From the NCBI RefSeq assembly GCF_949987515.2, contig NC_082694.2:43176451-43240450 (forward strand): a DNA stretch of 64,000 nucleotides. The letters run 5' to 3'. The translations under genes and the position numbers were made by a program. Of this stretch, positions 35,118 through 47,759 are shown one piece after another. The DNA comes from Delphinus delphis. Its lineage: Eukaryota; Chordata; Mammalia; Artiodactyla; Delphinidae. A model generated the notes under the pieces. The model had not been told where the DNA came from and searched no databases. It saw only the letters and a list, made by a program, of their open reading frames with translations. Position 1 is the stretch's first letter. Each line of letters begins with the position of its first letter.

Positions 35118-36043
35118 TTAATTTGTAATTTGTTGTGATTTCTTTTCTCATTCTAAATAGTTCATTTGTACGCAATCTGTTGTTCTTCCTTTAAGGGGTC
35201 CTCCAAAATTGTGTGTTTCAGGTCCCATAAAACCTGGATCTGCCTCAGTATGGTAGATCCTTGCTTTCAACATTCCATAGGACAACTGAATGTCATTCCT
35301 GATATATATGTGAAAACCCCCCAAACTTCGAAATTTGACTTAATGTTAACCTGAAGAGCTCATGTAAATCTTCCAAAAAATAATGAATACATGAACCCGA
35401 CTTGTATGAAAAGCATAATTGGATCTAACATTTCCTTTAATTTGTATATAAAGCTTCAAGGGCACCGTTTAACCATCATACAGAAGAGTCAGCGTTTAAA
35501 GTCTATGAGATTTATCCTTGAAATTTATTTTTAGGAAAAATCATTGACGTAAGACTTCTGAGGCTACCAAACTTCACACCAAACGGCACTGGCTCTAATA
35601 CCACTACCATTTAGCCTGTTTCTCTGAAGTATGTTCGAGGAGAAAGTCCAGATATTTCTAAATCCTGATAGTTCGATTTTGGGCTAATTAAGTTTATTGT
35701 AAGTGTAATTCGTGGGGGGGGAGTTCAAAATAGTCCTTAATTACACTGAATCCCACTCCCTAGTGTTTCCAGTGAAATATGGGTCTACTTGATCGTCTTG
35801 TGAGGTTAGCTGTGTAAGACACAGTCAGTTTTATGTTCCATGAGATCTGTGAGCACTCAGTAAACCTACCCCAAAGGCCCCCAGGCTCTCCCTGGGTGCC
35901 AGCACACCCGAGCCATACTGACGTCTCACATCCATCCCCTCTGGTCCCAGTCAGAGTGAAGGTGAGGGTCTGTGCACTGGGATGAATACACCAATTACCT
36001 TTCTGAGGAAGAATCAAAAATCACGTGGATCAAAATATCGTGC
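35118..36043. other. Unique non-coding DNA
   Basis: Has a G8-9 run near 35713. No repeat family or exon recognised. Confidence 0.5.
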
Positions 36044-36060
36044 AAATTATTGAGGTGTGG

Positions 36061-36260
36061 GGCTTCCCTGGTGGCGCAGTGGTTGAGAGTCCGCCTGCCG
36101 ATGCAGGGGACACGGGTTCGTGCCCCGGTTCGGGAAGATCCCACATGCCGCGGAGCGGCTGGGCCTGTGAGCCATGGCCGCTGAGGCTGTGCGTCCGGAA
36201 CCTGTGCTCCGCAACGGGAGAGGCCACAGCAGTGAGAGGCCCGCGTACCGCAAAACAAAA
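36061..36260 (+). mobile_element. CHR-type SINE, short form, with perfect 17-bp duplication
   Basis: Full-length copy with a short tail (caaaacaaaa). The duplications 'caaattattgaggtgtg' at 36044-36060 and 36261-36277 are identical over 17 bases. Nearly all CpG sites are intact. Confidence 0.98.
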
Positions 36261-36277
36261 CAAATTATTGAGGTGTG

Positions 36278-37435
36278 CACCATATGTAAAAAGACCATAA
36301 GCATTTGAAACACTATCATTCCTAAGAGGTTTAATCCATCTTTGCAAAGATCTGCATTTTTTGTTTAAAAAAAAAAGAGCAGAAATAGTAGTTGTGGTTG
36401 TTAAAGAGATGTGCCCAGGGAGCTGGCTGCTTGAATCCTATTCTGTAGCCTTGGCTGCGGACGGTGCGAACTGGCAGGAAAATGGGTCTGGGGGGTGGTA
36501 GAGGAGGAGTTCATCTCTATATTTAGGGTCGGTGAAAACTGTTCCATTTTAGAACAGCTTCTCCTTCGCAGTTGGAAATACCACCAACCAAGCCTAGGAA
36601 CATACTTCATTGTCCATAATTACACATTACACTATCTCTACGTTGTATATTTTTAAAAAGAGCTAAGGCTGTCTTCATGTGTGCAAGCACACGGAGAGTC
36701 ACAAACAGAAAAATCTTCAAAGATTTTGTTCTCAGATACTCACTCTTTATTTATTTAAAGCAAACCATACTCCACCCCATTTAATGTAAATGGTCTTTAT
36801 CCTATTTTTCATATAACAGTAGAGAAGGCTTAACTAACTGCTAATGTATCTTAAACATCCTCATTTGGACAACTTGCTAATAGTCCTTCTTAAAGAAGAG
36901 GATGTAACTAAGGGTCGGGGCTGTAAGTGGTGACAACAGCAACCACAGTAAGGCAAAGGGACAGAGAAACGTGAACAACAACAGGATTCAGGAAGCTGCT
37001 GAGCCCAGGAAGACCCTCAGTGAAAATGTTAAGTCATGAACCCTAAATTATAAATTTCAAGACTTTCTTCAATTCATTTCATATACATTATGGTTAATCT
37101 TCTTTGGCAGCTGTGTTAGTAGAACTGTGCTCACAGAAGGGACTACTCTAGGAAGTTGATTCAAGTATGGGCAACTTTGACACTGCTGGCAAAGTGGCAT
37201 CACAAGGCCAGCTTTTCTTTCTAGAGCTTGTCCTTTCCTTCCAATACCTCTTCTTTTCTCCCTTTCCCTCTTCCTACTCCTTGAGTAAGACCTGGGAGTG
37301 CCAGCAGCACTCATATGCAATGCCCCCCCACTGCCGCTGCCCCAACTGGCATTCTGATCGATTACGCTCACATAGTGGTATGAATGATGGAGAAAAATAA
37401 AGGAAGGTAAGGGACAGAAACAACACCAGGATGAG
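36278..37435. other. Unique non-coding DNA
   Basis: No confident repeat. A 139-codon open frame on the - strand (37069-37488) overlaps the L2 boundary and has no domain. Confidence 0.45.
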
Positions 37436-38395
37436 GAAGCCACTGTGTCATAGGCAAGTCCAGGAAGGCCTCTTTGAAGAGGTGACATTTTACCAGAGAT
37501 CTAAACAAGGGCCTAAATCATGCAAAACACCTAAAGGTAAAAGGCAGAGGGAATAAATAGTACATGCAAAGGTCCTGAGGCAAAAGCATACTGGGTGTGA
37601 CTGAAGAGCAAGAATGCAAGGATGGCCTGGAGGGAAGTAAGTGAGGTGAAGTGGGTTGGGAGGTGAGATCAGAGCAAAAGCCGGGCCAGATCACAGAGGG
37701 GCTGCCTTTTTAGTTCTTTAAGGACTGCTTTCAGACTGTAAGAAGGGAAGCAATTAGGAGGGTTGCAAACAGAAGAGTGATATAATGGCAGGCTCACTCT
37801 GGCTTCTGTGTGAAGAATAGACAGTGGGGAGCAAGGGTACATGCAGGGAGACCAGTTAGGAAGCTACTGCAATACTCCAGGAGAGAAATCATGGTGGCTC
37901 AGACCAGGGTGCTGTTAGGGTAGGCAGGGAAAGTGGATGGATTCTGGGTATGTTTTGAAAACAGAGCTGATAAGATTTGCTGGTAGTTTGGATATGAAAT
38001 TTCAGAGGAAGATAGGATGTGAAAGTCAAAGGTGACTCGTGGGTTCCTGGTGTGAGAAACAGAAAAAATAGTGTCGCTTTCTATGAAGACGGGTCAGGCA
38101 GCCCAAGGGGCGGGTTCTGCGGAGATGAGGATATCAGAACTTTGGTTCTGGACAAGTTTGAAAACCTACTGTATATTCAAGAAGAAATATCAAATAGTCA
38201 GTTAGATACAGGAACCTGGAATTCCGGAAGAGAGGTTCAAGCTGTAGATAAAATTTGAAAGTTGAAAGCATAGAAATGATCTAAAGACTGTATGAGTGAC
38301 ACGAGATGGGATGAAATCATCTACGGAATGAGGGGAAATGCAAAAGGGAAGAGGCTAAAGTATTGAAACTCAGGGCAGTCCAGTGTTTCGTTTGT
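37436..38395 (-). mobile_element. L2 LINE remnant, reverse-transcriptase region
   Basis: Read on the + strand, the complement of L2 ORF2 is visible: 'gcaaaggtcctgaggcaaaa', 'agagtgatataatggcaggc', 'gaccagttaggaagctactg', 'ggtgactcgtgggttcctgg', 'caaatagtcagttagatac'. It covers the C-terminal half of the CR1-clade reverse transcriptase frame with many disruptions. It is about 950 bp, one of the longer L2 pieces here. Confidence 0.85.
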
Positions 38396-40080
38396 AAACT
38401 GGGGGAGATGAAAAGAAATCAGGAAAAAGGGGCTGAAAAGGCGTCCCTCATAAATCATCCTGTGTGCCCCACTGTAAAAGGAGAATGAACCAGTTCACAT
38501 TTCCCAAGAGCCATGCTCTCCACGGCAGGAAGAAGGCTGCTAAGGTGTCCACACCGTCCTACTCATCTCTCGCCAACACACATTCTATCCCATACACACA
38601 GACATAAACTCTCTCTCTCACACTTGCAAGAACACACACTCACACACCTTCACATCCAGGATGCTCATCCGTGGGACCACCCAATATACAGCTCGAGTGC
38701 AAACTTCGGAACGCATGTGGCATTTTCCCAGCCAGGGCTCCATGGAGACAGGAACTACCTCGGAGCATCACTCTACTCACCTGAGAAGGCAGGCGCAGAG
38801 AGAGAAGGGATCGGGAACTCTCAATTTCAAGGTTGTGTCCTGATTCAATTACATAGAGTATTCTCCCAAAGGAAACAAAACCCCAAGAGTAAATTATTCT
38901 GCTCGTCTCCAAACATTCATTCAAGCATGAAAGAAGAATTTCTTACTAAAACTTACAGAGACTAACACTATCTAGAAGCTCTCTGAGTGTGCAAGGCAGT
39001 GAAGACCAAGAGCCCCGGGTCATCAACTCCCCTCATGCGCCAGGACGAAGCAATCCCAAGGCTGCTGGGCTCTCTATGGAAACTCTGTGCATCTGGATTA
39101 TGCTGCATGTCTACAACATGTCATAGTGCCCAGCAAAGGTCAAGTTTTACACACTCGAATTAAGTACTTTCACTTGCTTTGTGCTGCTCGCAGTATCTCT
39201 AGGGCTACTCTGAACTAAGTATTCATTTGGTCTCTGCTGGTCTCTTTGTTAATCAACACTTCAAGTGGTCTTGAAAAAAAAATGTTCTCTGAGGCATCTC
39301 TTATTTTCCAAGCATTATAACTGAAGCTCTAGTTATACTTTGCCAAAGTAATGGAATCATCTAGTCAGGGGAGAAGTGGGCAAACCAAATGCCCCGTTTA
39401 GAGACATGTGGCCGAGTCCTTCAATTTTCTATTTGTAAGCGGTTGTGCTGACATCATACGGACATTCTCTGTGCCATGGATCTTGCCTGTGATGACTCTG
39501 CTGGAAAGCAGAATACTAAGAAGCAAGAGACAGCAATGCCCTGCCTTAATGCTACTTTGAACACAAGGTCTGAATCTGCTGCAGTCTCTCGCAAATCTCA
39601 CACGTCTCTCTGCCACTGGGTACCAGATACCACAGAGAATTTAATGAACCCTTAACAATGTGTGGATTGTTTATTGATGGCCACTATTGGGGATGAGCAT
39701 CTCCTAGGGAGGTGAAGACAACCCTTGATTACCTGGGGGTATTTGAGTTACACCAGTTTATCCAACAGCACCTAATTGCCCAATCCTGGGCTTTGCACGC
39801 AGAAAAACCCTTAGAAACTAAGGAAATCTGGGTGAAAGCCAATTTTGTATTGGACTGAGAGAGGCATTTCTAGCAATTAGTTACAGAAAAAAGTGAAGCA
39901 AGTCTTTATGAGCAAAGCCTGTCTTTCGGCTTGAAATAAATCCTCAGAATATCCGATGCACTCCTGTTCATACCAAATTCTTTGAAAAATCCAAAACCAA
40001 TATATTAAGTTAGTCCTGAATAACCCACCCTTCAGTTATCCAAACCACAATCAAGACTTCAGTAAAAAAGACTGAAATCT
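38396..40080. other. Unique non-coding DNA
   Basis: Contains a degenerate CA/CT-rich patch at 38575-38655. Frames at 38513-38965 run through it and have histidine/threonine-rich artefactual composition. No repeat family recognised. Confidence 0.45.
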
Positions 40081-40550
40081 TGCCATTTGTGACAACATGG
40101 ATGGACCTTGAGGGTACTATGCTAAGTGACGTAAGACAGAGAAAGACAAAATACTGTATGATCTAACTTATATGTGAAATATTAAAAAACAAACAAACCC
40201 CAAGTTCCTAGATACAGACAACAGATCAGTGGTTGCCAGAGGCTGGAGTTGGGGAGCAGGTGAAATGGGTAAAGGGGATCCAAAGATACAAACTTCTGCC
40301 TACAAAATAAGTCACGGGGATGTAATGTAGAGCATGGCACTATAGTTAATAACACTTTGTTCCACATTTGAAAGTTGCTAAGAGAGTAGATCTTGAAATT
40401 TCTCATCACAAGAAACAAATTTTGTTAACTACATATAGCGACACTAGACTAGACTCGTGCTGATCACTTAGCAATATATACAAATACTAAATCATCATGC
40501 TGTACACCTGAAACTAAGTAATGTTGTATATTAATGATACCTCAGTGGCA
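40081..40550 (+). mobile_element. L1 3' end, L1MA-like
   Basis: 'tgacaacatggatggacctt', 'atgctaagtgacgtaagaca', 'gtggttgccagaggctgg', 'atagttaataacactttg', 'agagtagatcttgaaat' and 'ctgtacacctgaaactaag' follow the ORF2 end and 3' UTR of a mid-age L1. It differs from the tails at 9754 and 43730 and so belongs to another L1 subfamily. It is truncated to about 470 bp. Confidence 0.88.
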
Positions 40551-41635
40551 AAAAATCAAAAGTGGAAAAATGATTTTTTCAAAAATCTTAAACAGAAATA
40601 TTAAAACTAAAGTTATGCTGACTTTAGGCATATGTCATAACAGTAAATTCGCTACAAATCAGTGAAGTTAAACAACAACGAAAAGAAGACTAAAAGTGTT
40701 CAGTTTAACATGTAAGAGGGGTGGGTAATTGAACAGCTATAGGAGACTAGCCCATACCTTCGCTGACCCTCTCAAATTTCCTCTACAATCCTATTCCTGG
40801 CATGGAAATTTCACCATTAGAGTAAAACTGGGTTCATGCAGTTGTCTCTTCTTAGCTTCAAAATACTCCAAAATCCTATAACACAGTATATGGTAGATGT
40901 TCATTGAGTATATCCTGAGTGAGTGTACGGTTAATTACTTTCATTAGCTCTTTCCTAGTTGCCAGGAAAGTAGATGCCAGAGTAGCTAGGACAGTAGATG
41001 CTAAGAAGGGGTTAAGGGTGAAGGGCCAGCATGTGACTTGGGTTGAATCTCTGGGCAACTGAAAGCTACAGTACATGAGTCAAGGGCACCGTCAAAGGGA
41101 CTACTCGGTTAACGGTTAACTGCACCGTTAACGAAGACTGCTCCAAAAATTCATTTCACCTACAACACAAATTTGCCCCAAGTCATTAGCACTGTTTCTA
41201 CTTTTCAAACAGCAAATCTATAGCTAGCTTATCCTCATTTCACCAGATGGGAAGTCCTTGGGTACTGGGGCCAGGTCATACACCATACCTTATATATATT
41301 TGATGCTCACTCAGTAAACGTTGGCTAAAAGGGACTAACTAAAATGAGGCACAGACTGTGTGAATACAACCGAAGTGATCCCACTGGGCTGTAATGAATG
41401 CATGTAGAATTTCAGACTGGCTTAAATGTGATCAGTCTTAGCATATGAATTTGGCTAAGTGATATATGAAGGTTCAGAATGGCAGCAGGGCTTTGCCTGA
41501 GTCACTTTGGATGCGGGAGGATGTGCACACAACATCCATAAAGGAAGGAAAGAGGATGGAATACCTGAGCTTATAAACTACCAATCTTGCTGCCCTATTT
41601 CCCTCTGCAAGGCTCAGGGTTTCAGTTCTAGCCCA
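40551..41635. other. Unique non-coding DNA
   Basis: Holds the GTTAAC/MYB-motif cluster listed separately. No repeat family or exon recognised. Confidence 0.45.
41106..41132. promoter_or_regulatory. Cluster of GTTAAC / MYB-type motifs
   Basis: Three GTTAAC palindromes lie at 41108-41113, 41115-41120 and 41127-41132. The same 27 bases contain five overlapping matches to the MYB recognition pattern YAACNG on the two strands (for example TAACGG at 41110, TAACTG at 41117 and the complement of TAACGG at 41125). Function is inferred only from motif density. Confidence 0.3.
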
Positions 41636-41639
41636 AGAA

Positions 41640-41830
41640 TAGCACCGTATGTTTATACAGCCCTGTGGTTTTCAAAGTGCTACCGCAGGTTTCTTCACAA
41701 TCTCCCTGATGGAGGAGGTTTCATTATCCTCATTTAAGAGATGAGAAAACTGCATTTCCAAGAGGCTTTGCAAATTTCCCTAGATCACTCAAGGACAGGA
41801 CTGATCTCAGATGCAAGCCCAGGGTACTGA
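41640..41830 (-). mobile_element. MIR SINE remnant
   Basis: In complement it follows MIR: 'tttcattatcctcatttaag', 'agatgagaaaactgcattt', 'cctagatcactcaaggac', 'gatgcaagcccagg' mirrors 'ttatccccattttacagatgaggaaactgag...aaggtcacacagc...cccagg'. Confidence 0.75.
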
Positions 41831-43725
41831 TTCGTGACTATTCAGGGCTGTGTCAACTTCATCCCTAAAGCAGATTTTTTTTTTTCTTAAGAGATGAAAA
41901 CAAAAAACTAAATTGTATAAGATGGTTTTGTAACACCAAGGTGCATTTTAAAATTTTTGTTACTTTTTTTTTTGCAAAGCTCTATGAGAAACAGATCTAA
42001 TAATCAAAGGCTAAATGCCCTGGAACAGTACAGAGACTATTCAGGCTAAATAAGATATTCAGCCAACGAATTCAATCACTAGGAATGTGTTTTTAAAATG
42101 ACACTGTTTTATACATCAGATCGACCTTTTCCTTATACTACAGTAATTACCTGCCAGGTACAGTAAATATACTTACTTCCAGAGCCAGTAGACTTTATGC
42201 TAACTCCAGGCAACCTAACCCCCAAAAGACGCTTCCTGACAGCAGCACCTAGCGAAGAGATTACCTAGGTCATGAATGCAACACGATTACCAACACAGCT
42301 GTGTCCTGCTCATTATGCTAAACTACAGAACCACGGCACATTGCTACTCCTGCTGGCAAGTAAGTAGCCAAGACATGAGAGCAGCTCAAGAAAAATTGGA
42401 CAAATGTATCAAGTTCATGTAAGCCCAGGTTTGAATAAACACGTTCCAGTAAAGTTTTATTTCAAGCATGACTTCTCCCATTATGGGCAGTGGCAAACAT
42501 CTTCTTGAAAGCACTGATGAAAGGAAAGAGTCTTGTGATTTTTTGTCAGAATCTACCTTTATTTATTTTTTTAACCACTTCCCCTAGCCTGATTCAAGCT
42601 GAAATCACTAGGAAAGCCAAGCTCCAGAAAATCTCTTCTCCAGCAGAAGGCCAAATGGCGTTTTGGGAAGAGCAAGTGTTACTGATTATCTTGTCTGTTG
42701 CCCTGTCCATTTTTTTCATTTTTATTTGTTTTTGGTTCCATACTATCTTTCTCGACTTCAAGATGCATGTCGATTTTCACATTGGTATTTCTCTGCTAAT
42801 CATCAGTCTTCCTGTTCTCTGAGCCTCTGGTTCCCTTTGCATCCTACTTTTCTTGTCTTAAATGCTAGTTTGGTTGCTAACCCACCACCTTAAATTTCCC
42901 AACTCAATATGGACATTTGAGCAGGTTTGGCCAAGGGAGTACTGAGGTCTCCGTAGCATAGATTTGTGAGGAAGCAGGTCTACTGGGGTTGGTGGAGATG
43001 ATCCAGCTATCAGACTGTCCCCCAAGATGAGTCATGGGACTTCAGCATTCAGTGTCCAAAGAGACAAGGAGAAATCAGATCTGACCTGGGCCATCAGCAG
43101 TATACCTGAAGAAGCCCCATATGGCAAAAAGGATAAAGGAGCTTCGTGGTTTTCAGTCCATTAAAGGCAGAACTTCAGCCAACAGCTAAGTCTCTAGTAC
43201 CTGGAGAACAGGCTCCAGGAAGACGTAGGAAGGTGACAGAGGGCCAGCCATGCAGGTAGAGTTCCGGGCGATCCAAAACTCAAGAGAGGAACACTAGGCA
43301 GAAATAGAGGCAGATGCCCAGACTGCAAATGCCAAGGGGATCAAGGGAAGGCTACAAGTCCGTGGATACCCAAAGGCCAGGATCTACCACATCCGTATCA
43401 GACATGGGAGTACAGAAGCAGAACTAAATCCACCTCCACCCACCAGCAGACCGGAAGCTCCCAGTATGCACATACCCTGTCCTGCTCAAGGTGGTCAGGG
43501 ATTGGATGGGCCTGAACTAGAAGTGGGAGGCCTGGGAGGCAAGCGCCAGGAAGTGGTGCTGGGGACAACAGGGCCCACTGGCTCTATAGCCATAGCTTTC
43601 TCTCATGTCGCCTTTGTTCTCTACCATCTCATGACATTAATTCCGATATGCCAGCCTCTAGGAGTAGGGAGGAAAAAAGCAATCAGTGCCTATGATCCTG
43701 TCTATAAAAAATGAGCCACAGCGAA
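41831..43725. other. Unique non-coding DNA
   Basis: T-rich runs at about 41877-41887 and 41965-41974. A 110-codon open frame at 42490-42822 encodes a hydrophobic stretch but has no family likeness or splice support. No repeat recognised. Confidence 0.45.
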
Positions 43726-43729
43726 AAAC

Positions 43730-44335
43730 AGCATCAGTGTACCCCAATGCTCACTGCAGCTCTATTTACAATAGCTAAGACATGGAAGCAACCTAAATGT
43801 CCATCGACAGAAAAACGGATGAAGACAACGTGGGGTGTGTGTATGTACACACACACACACACACACACACACAATGAAATGTTACTCAGCCATAAAAAGG
43901 AATGAAATAATGCTATTTGCAGCAACGTGGATGCACCTAGAGGTTAAATTACTAAGTGAAGTAAGCCAGAGAAAGACAAATATCATATGATACTGCTTAC
44001 ATGTGGTATCTAAAAGAAAAAAAAAAACAGATACAAATGAACTTACTTACAAAATAGAAACAGACCCACAGACACAGAAAACAAACTTGTGGTTATCAAA
44101 GGGGAAAGGTAGGGGACAGACAAATTAGGAGTTTGGGACGAACATATACATACTGCTATGTATAACAGATAATCAGCAAGGACCTACTGTATAGCACCGG
44201 GAACTATACTCAGTATTTTGTAATAACCTATAAGGGAAAAGGATCTGAAAAATAATATATTTCAGGTTCTGCTTCTTTGTTATCAATGCATGAATCATTA
44301 TACTTGTAAATAATTATAAATTTCTTCTAAAAAAA
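43730..44335 (+). mobile_element. L1 3' end, cetartiodactyl type
   Basis: 'gtgtaccccaatgctcactg', 'tttacaatagctaagacatgg', 'gttactcagccataaaaagg', 'aaatatcatatgatactgc', 'acctactgtatagcaccggg', 'aacctataagggaaaagg' trace the ORF2 C-terminus and 3' UTR, ending in an A-rich tail at about 44325-44340. An internal (AC)13 has grown at 43847-43873. Target duplications are not clear. Confidence 0.9.
43847..43873 (+). repeat. (AC)13 microsatellite inside L1
   Basis: Thirteen uninterrupted AC units preceded by a short GT-rich stretch (43836-43846), so the two together form an imperfect inverted (GT/AC) array. It lies in the part of the L1 3' region that often carries simple repeats. Confidence 0.92.
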
Positions 44336-44379
44336 AAAAGAAACAGAAACTTAAACAATGTCAATAATGTATCCCTACC

Positions 44380-46380
44380 ACCTCCGGCTCCCAGGTCCCT
44401 ATTCACCAACTTCCCTGCTCTGTTCATCCTCAGTGCTAGGTAACCTCACTGGTAAGCCCAGCACTGTCCTCAGTTGAAGGAAAAAGCTATAACCTAGGTC
44501 ACTATAACTATATGGCATTCCACCACACTTGGCCCTCAAGGTTGCCTAATCCTTATTTTATTCATCTCACATTGACCCTGAATCACCCAACCTTCGGCAA
44601 TTATTCTGAACTTTCTCAAAGGCCTCAGCTCTACATCTTACCCACCCATTTACTCTCACAGAGGACTTTATTTCACGTTTTACTGAGAAGACTAAAGAAA
44701 TCCAACTTAAAGTGCTCCGAATTTCCTTCCAGATGTTTCAAAATCACTCTATTTACCTTCTCCCTCATATCTCAGGAAGAAACGTCCCCTCTTCTTGCCA
44801 AGCCAAACCCAGACCCAATCTCTTCCCCTCTTGACTTTGCAAAGACGCAACTTAATCAGTTCTTTTCTCTCATAATTCAACCTCATTTTTCTACTGACTC
44901 CTTCCTTGTCACAATCATATTCAGGTCTCTCCTGTCCTAGATCTCATTCTCCCTTTTAAACTACAACCTTATTCTACCAAAACTCTAGATTGAAGAGTCT
45001 ATACCAGGGTGCCAAACAGTATCATCCCACGGCTACCTTAGTTTGGCACAATTCTCTGTGGAGAAGGACTCAAGCCAAGGCCAGGCCATGGCTGATGGTG
45101 GAGTACGATGGGGAAGGGAAGTAGTGCTCAACACACTGGCTGTATCTTCCTAACACCCACTCGGCCCTGAATTTCTTGCATCCTGGCTTTCAGTGAGATC
45201 CTAATGGATAAATCCACAGACATTTTTTCATTCTTCATTTTTCTTGGTACCCTCCTTCTGCAAACTTTCTTCCACTGGATTCATCCTTCTTCTCCCTCCC
45301 TGGCGGTTCCTCCCCATCTCCTCCCACAGCCACGCTTGCCCCCTCACTTCTCAACTGCAGAGGTGCTCCTAGACCCCGCTCTCTACCTTCTTCTACATCC
45401 TCACACTCCCTCCTCAGAAGCTGATTTACTCCTTCAATGCCATGTCCATGGCTCCCAAGTTGACATCTCAAGGAAGAACATCTCCGATAAATTCTAACAT
45501 GTCTATGATTTAAGAAGTAGAAATCCAAACTTGTCACATTAGCTGATCCCAAATAAAAAATAGCCCTTCCTCCTGTCTTACCTACTTCTGTTGATGAAAA
45601 GGATGTCAACATCTTATCACCATCTTCAATCCCTGTTTCTTCCCCGCCATCACTAGCTAATGCACAAAAATTTGACATCGGTAGCATTTCTGTTTCTTCT
45701 CCTCATGTCAATTCAAAGAGCAACTATCCTTTAGATCTTTGTGATTTCTCATTTAGACCATCAAAATAACTTCCAAACTTCTCCCTGCCTCTAACCCGTC
45801 TTATACATACCTGAATACACACCTGGTTAAAATTCTTAAATATGTTTTATCCCACTCCTCAACTCAAAAAACTTAACTCCTCGTTCTGGCATCTAAGAGC
45901 CTCCAAATTAGGCCCAAACCTACTGCCTCCCAGATGTTTTTTTTATGTGACTTCCCTACCCCTACCCCTTGCTTTTGCCGGACGGAGTGACTGCATACCC
46001 CTCACCTCTTCCCACCTCATGCTTCACTCCCATTGCCAGCTGCCGTTCACTGTAACTTCACCCCATCTCCCCCTTTCACTAACCCACCATAATTTGTGTT
46101 CACCTTGTAACTTAGTGTTTACTTTAAATACTATCTCCTTCATAAAAACTTTCCTGATCCCCTGATTGAAGACATTACCTTCCCTTTTTGAACTTCTAAG
46201 TACTCTGGGCCTCATTTGTGTCACCCATTACACTCTGGGTTGCATTAAGATTATTTATGCCTTGTCACTATCTCCAATACACATATGTGAGAATATGACA
46301 CTATAAAGTTCTCTGAAGTCAAGAATTGAGTCTTAAATTTAAGTTTGTGCTTCCAGAATGTACATACCACAAGACTTTGC
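44380..46380 (+). mobile_element. L2-like LINE remnants, pyrimidine-rich
   Basis: The + strand is strongly C/T-rich and carries L2-like phrases in order: 'cttctccctcatatctcagg' and 'tcttgactttgcaaagacgc' upstream, 'ctttatcccactcctcaac', 'ctaagagcctccaaattagg', 'cataaaaactttcctgatcc' and 'ctctgaagtcaagaattgag' downstream. It is probably more than one diverged piece. Frames up to 150 codons here (for example 44512-44940, 45235-45687 on the - strand, 45842-46165) are by-products of the composition. Confidence 0.5.
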
Positions 46381-46434
46381 TCATGGAGGGTACTTGTTAA
46401 ATGTTTTACAAAATTGATTAAAAGTAAACTGAGG

Positions 46435-46659
46435 GGGCTTCCCAGGTGGCACAGTGGTTGAGAGTCCGCCTGCCGATGCAGGGGACACGGGTTCGTGCCC
46501 CAGTCCGGGAGGATCCCACATGCCACGGAGCGGCTGGGCCCGTGAGCCATGGCCGCTGAGCCTGCGCGGCCAGAGCCTGTGCTCCGCAACGGGAGAGGCC
46601 ACAGCAGTGAGAGGCCCATGTACCGCAAAAAAAAAAAAAAAGAAAAAGAAAAAGAAAAG
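46435..46659 (+). mobile_element. CHR-type SINE, short form
   Basis: Full-length copy whose tail has evolved from A15 into (AAAAAG)n. Perfect 11-bp duplications 'gtaaactgagg' at 46424-46434 and 46660-46670. The tRNA-like head has changed to cttcccaggtggcacagtgg. Confidence 0.97.
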
Positions 46660-46670
46660 GTAAACTGAGG

Positions 46671-47755
46671 TCTATAATATGGTAACTTATAAGGTCATGG
46701 GTCATTTGAGTTATTTTACATTCATGGTATTGGAAGGGTGGACTTAGGTCAATGCTCCCCATGTGAGTGAACCCTCTCCTTTTCCTTCTCAAATATTTTG
46801 ACAAGCTGAATCTGTTACTACCAGTTATTTTTAAAACTCTCAAGCACAAAATGAAAAATAAATGGCATTCATCCAGCAACACTTTACAACTGTTGCCTGG
46901 TTTTTTGTTTTTGTTTCATTTTTAATACCTTCTCAGAGTCCTGAGTCTGCAGGACTGAGTCTGCAGGACTGTTCACTCTTTTCCCAACTTCTCAAGTCAC
47001 AGGGAGCTTACCGAATGCACGTGGCAGTCATTCACACAGCTTGGGCACTGGGCCAGGAGGTCTATATTTATCTGGCTGGGCAAGAAAGTCTAATCCAGAC
47101 AATACCTGAGTCACCTGTGTGGCTCTTAAATTAGGATAAAAATGGCTTGCCCTACTTTGAAATTTTAAAGTGAACACTGAAGACCTAATCCTCTAAAAAA
47201 AAAATATCTGACTTAATACTGCAAATGAATTCTGATGGTGTAATTCATTCCCTCCTCATGCATGGGTTATTTTAGTCAACCACTTTACAATTAAATTTTC
47301 TTTAGGCAATTCACAGCTAGGCTGACTGACAGGTTTTAAAGTGGTAACACTGATCAATAGGCCACCAAGGACATGTTGTGCCCACTTAATAAATAGTGAT
47401 AATAAGGTGCCTGACACCTGAAAGACAGTGTCATTAATTAATTCTCATACACAGTCCTACAAGGTACCTAGACTCTGCTTAAAAAGATCTGTAGTCCATT
47501 ACGGCCAGAAGATTGGTTTTATGTTCCCAGAAAAAAACAAACAAACCAAAAAAACAACACAATAATCAATGTACAATTATTCAAAATGCAACACTTACTA
47601 TTATTTTTAATTTCCCAATCATACCCCTTTCATAGAGTCCTCAGTACTTCAGCCTGTAATCAAGATATTTTGGAATTCTGATCTTTGTGAGCTAACTTGA
47701 ATATTTACCATGCAATTTACTGTAGTTTTCAGGATCATGAACAGGAAACCTCTAA
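46671..47755. other. Unique non-coding DNA
   Basis: Contains a small direct duplication of 'tgagtctgcaggact' at about 46942-46970. No repeat family or exon recognised. Confidence 0.45.
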
Positions 47756-47759
47756 GGAC

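Noticed and set aside
37069..37488. 139-codon frame on the - strand
   Set aside because: Its basic Arg/Lys/Glu segment comes from a pyrimidine tract at 37240-37275, and it runs into an L2 remnant.
42490..42822. Frame with a possible membrane segment
   Set aside because: T-rich DNA naturally gives Phe/Leu/Ile runs; there is no family match.
45235..45687. 150-codon frame on the - strand, glutamate/glycine-rich
   Set aside because: It is the complement of a C/T-rich L2-like region; the low-complexity acidic content follows from base composition.
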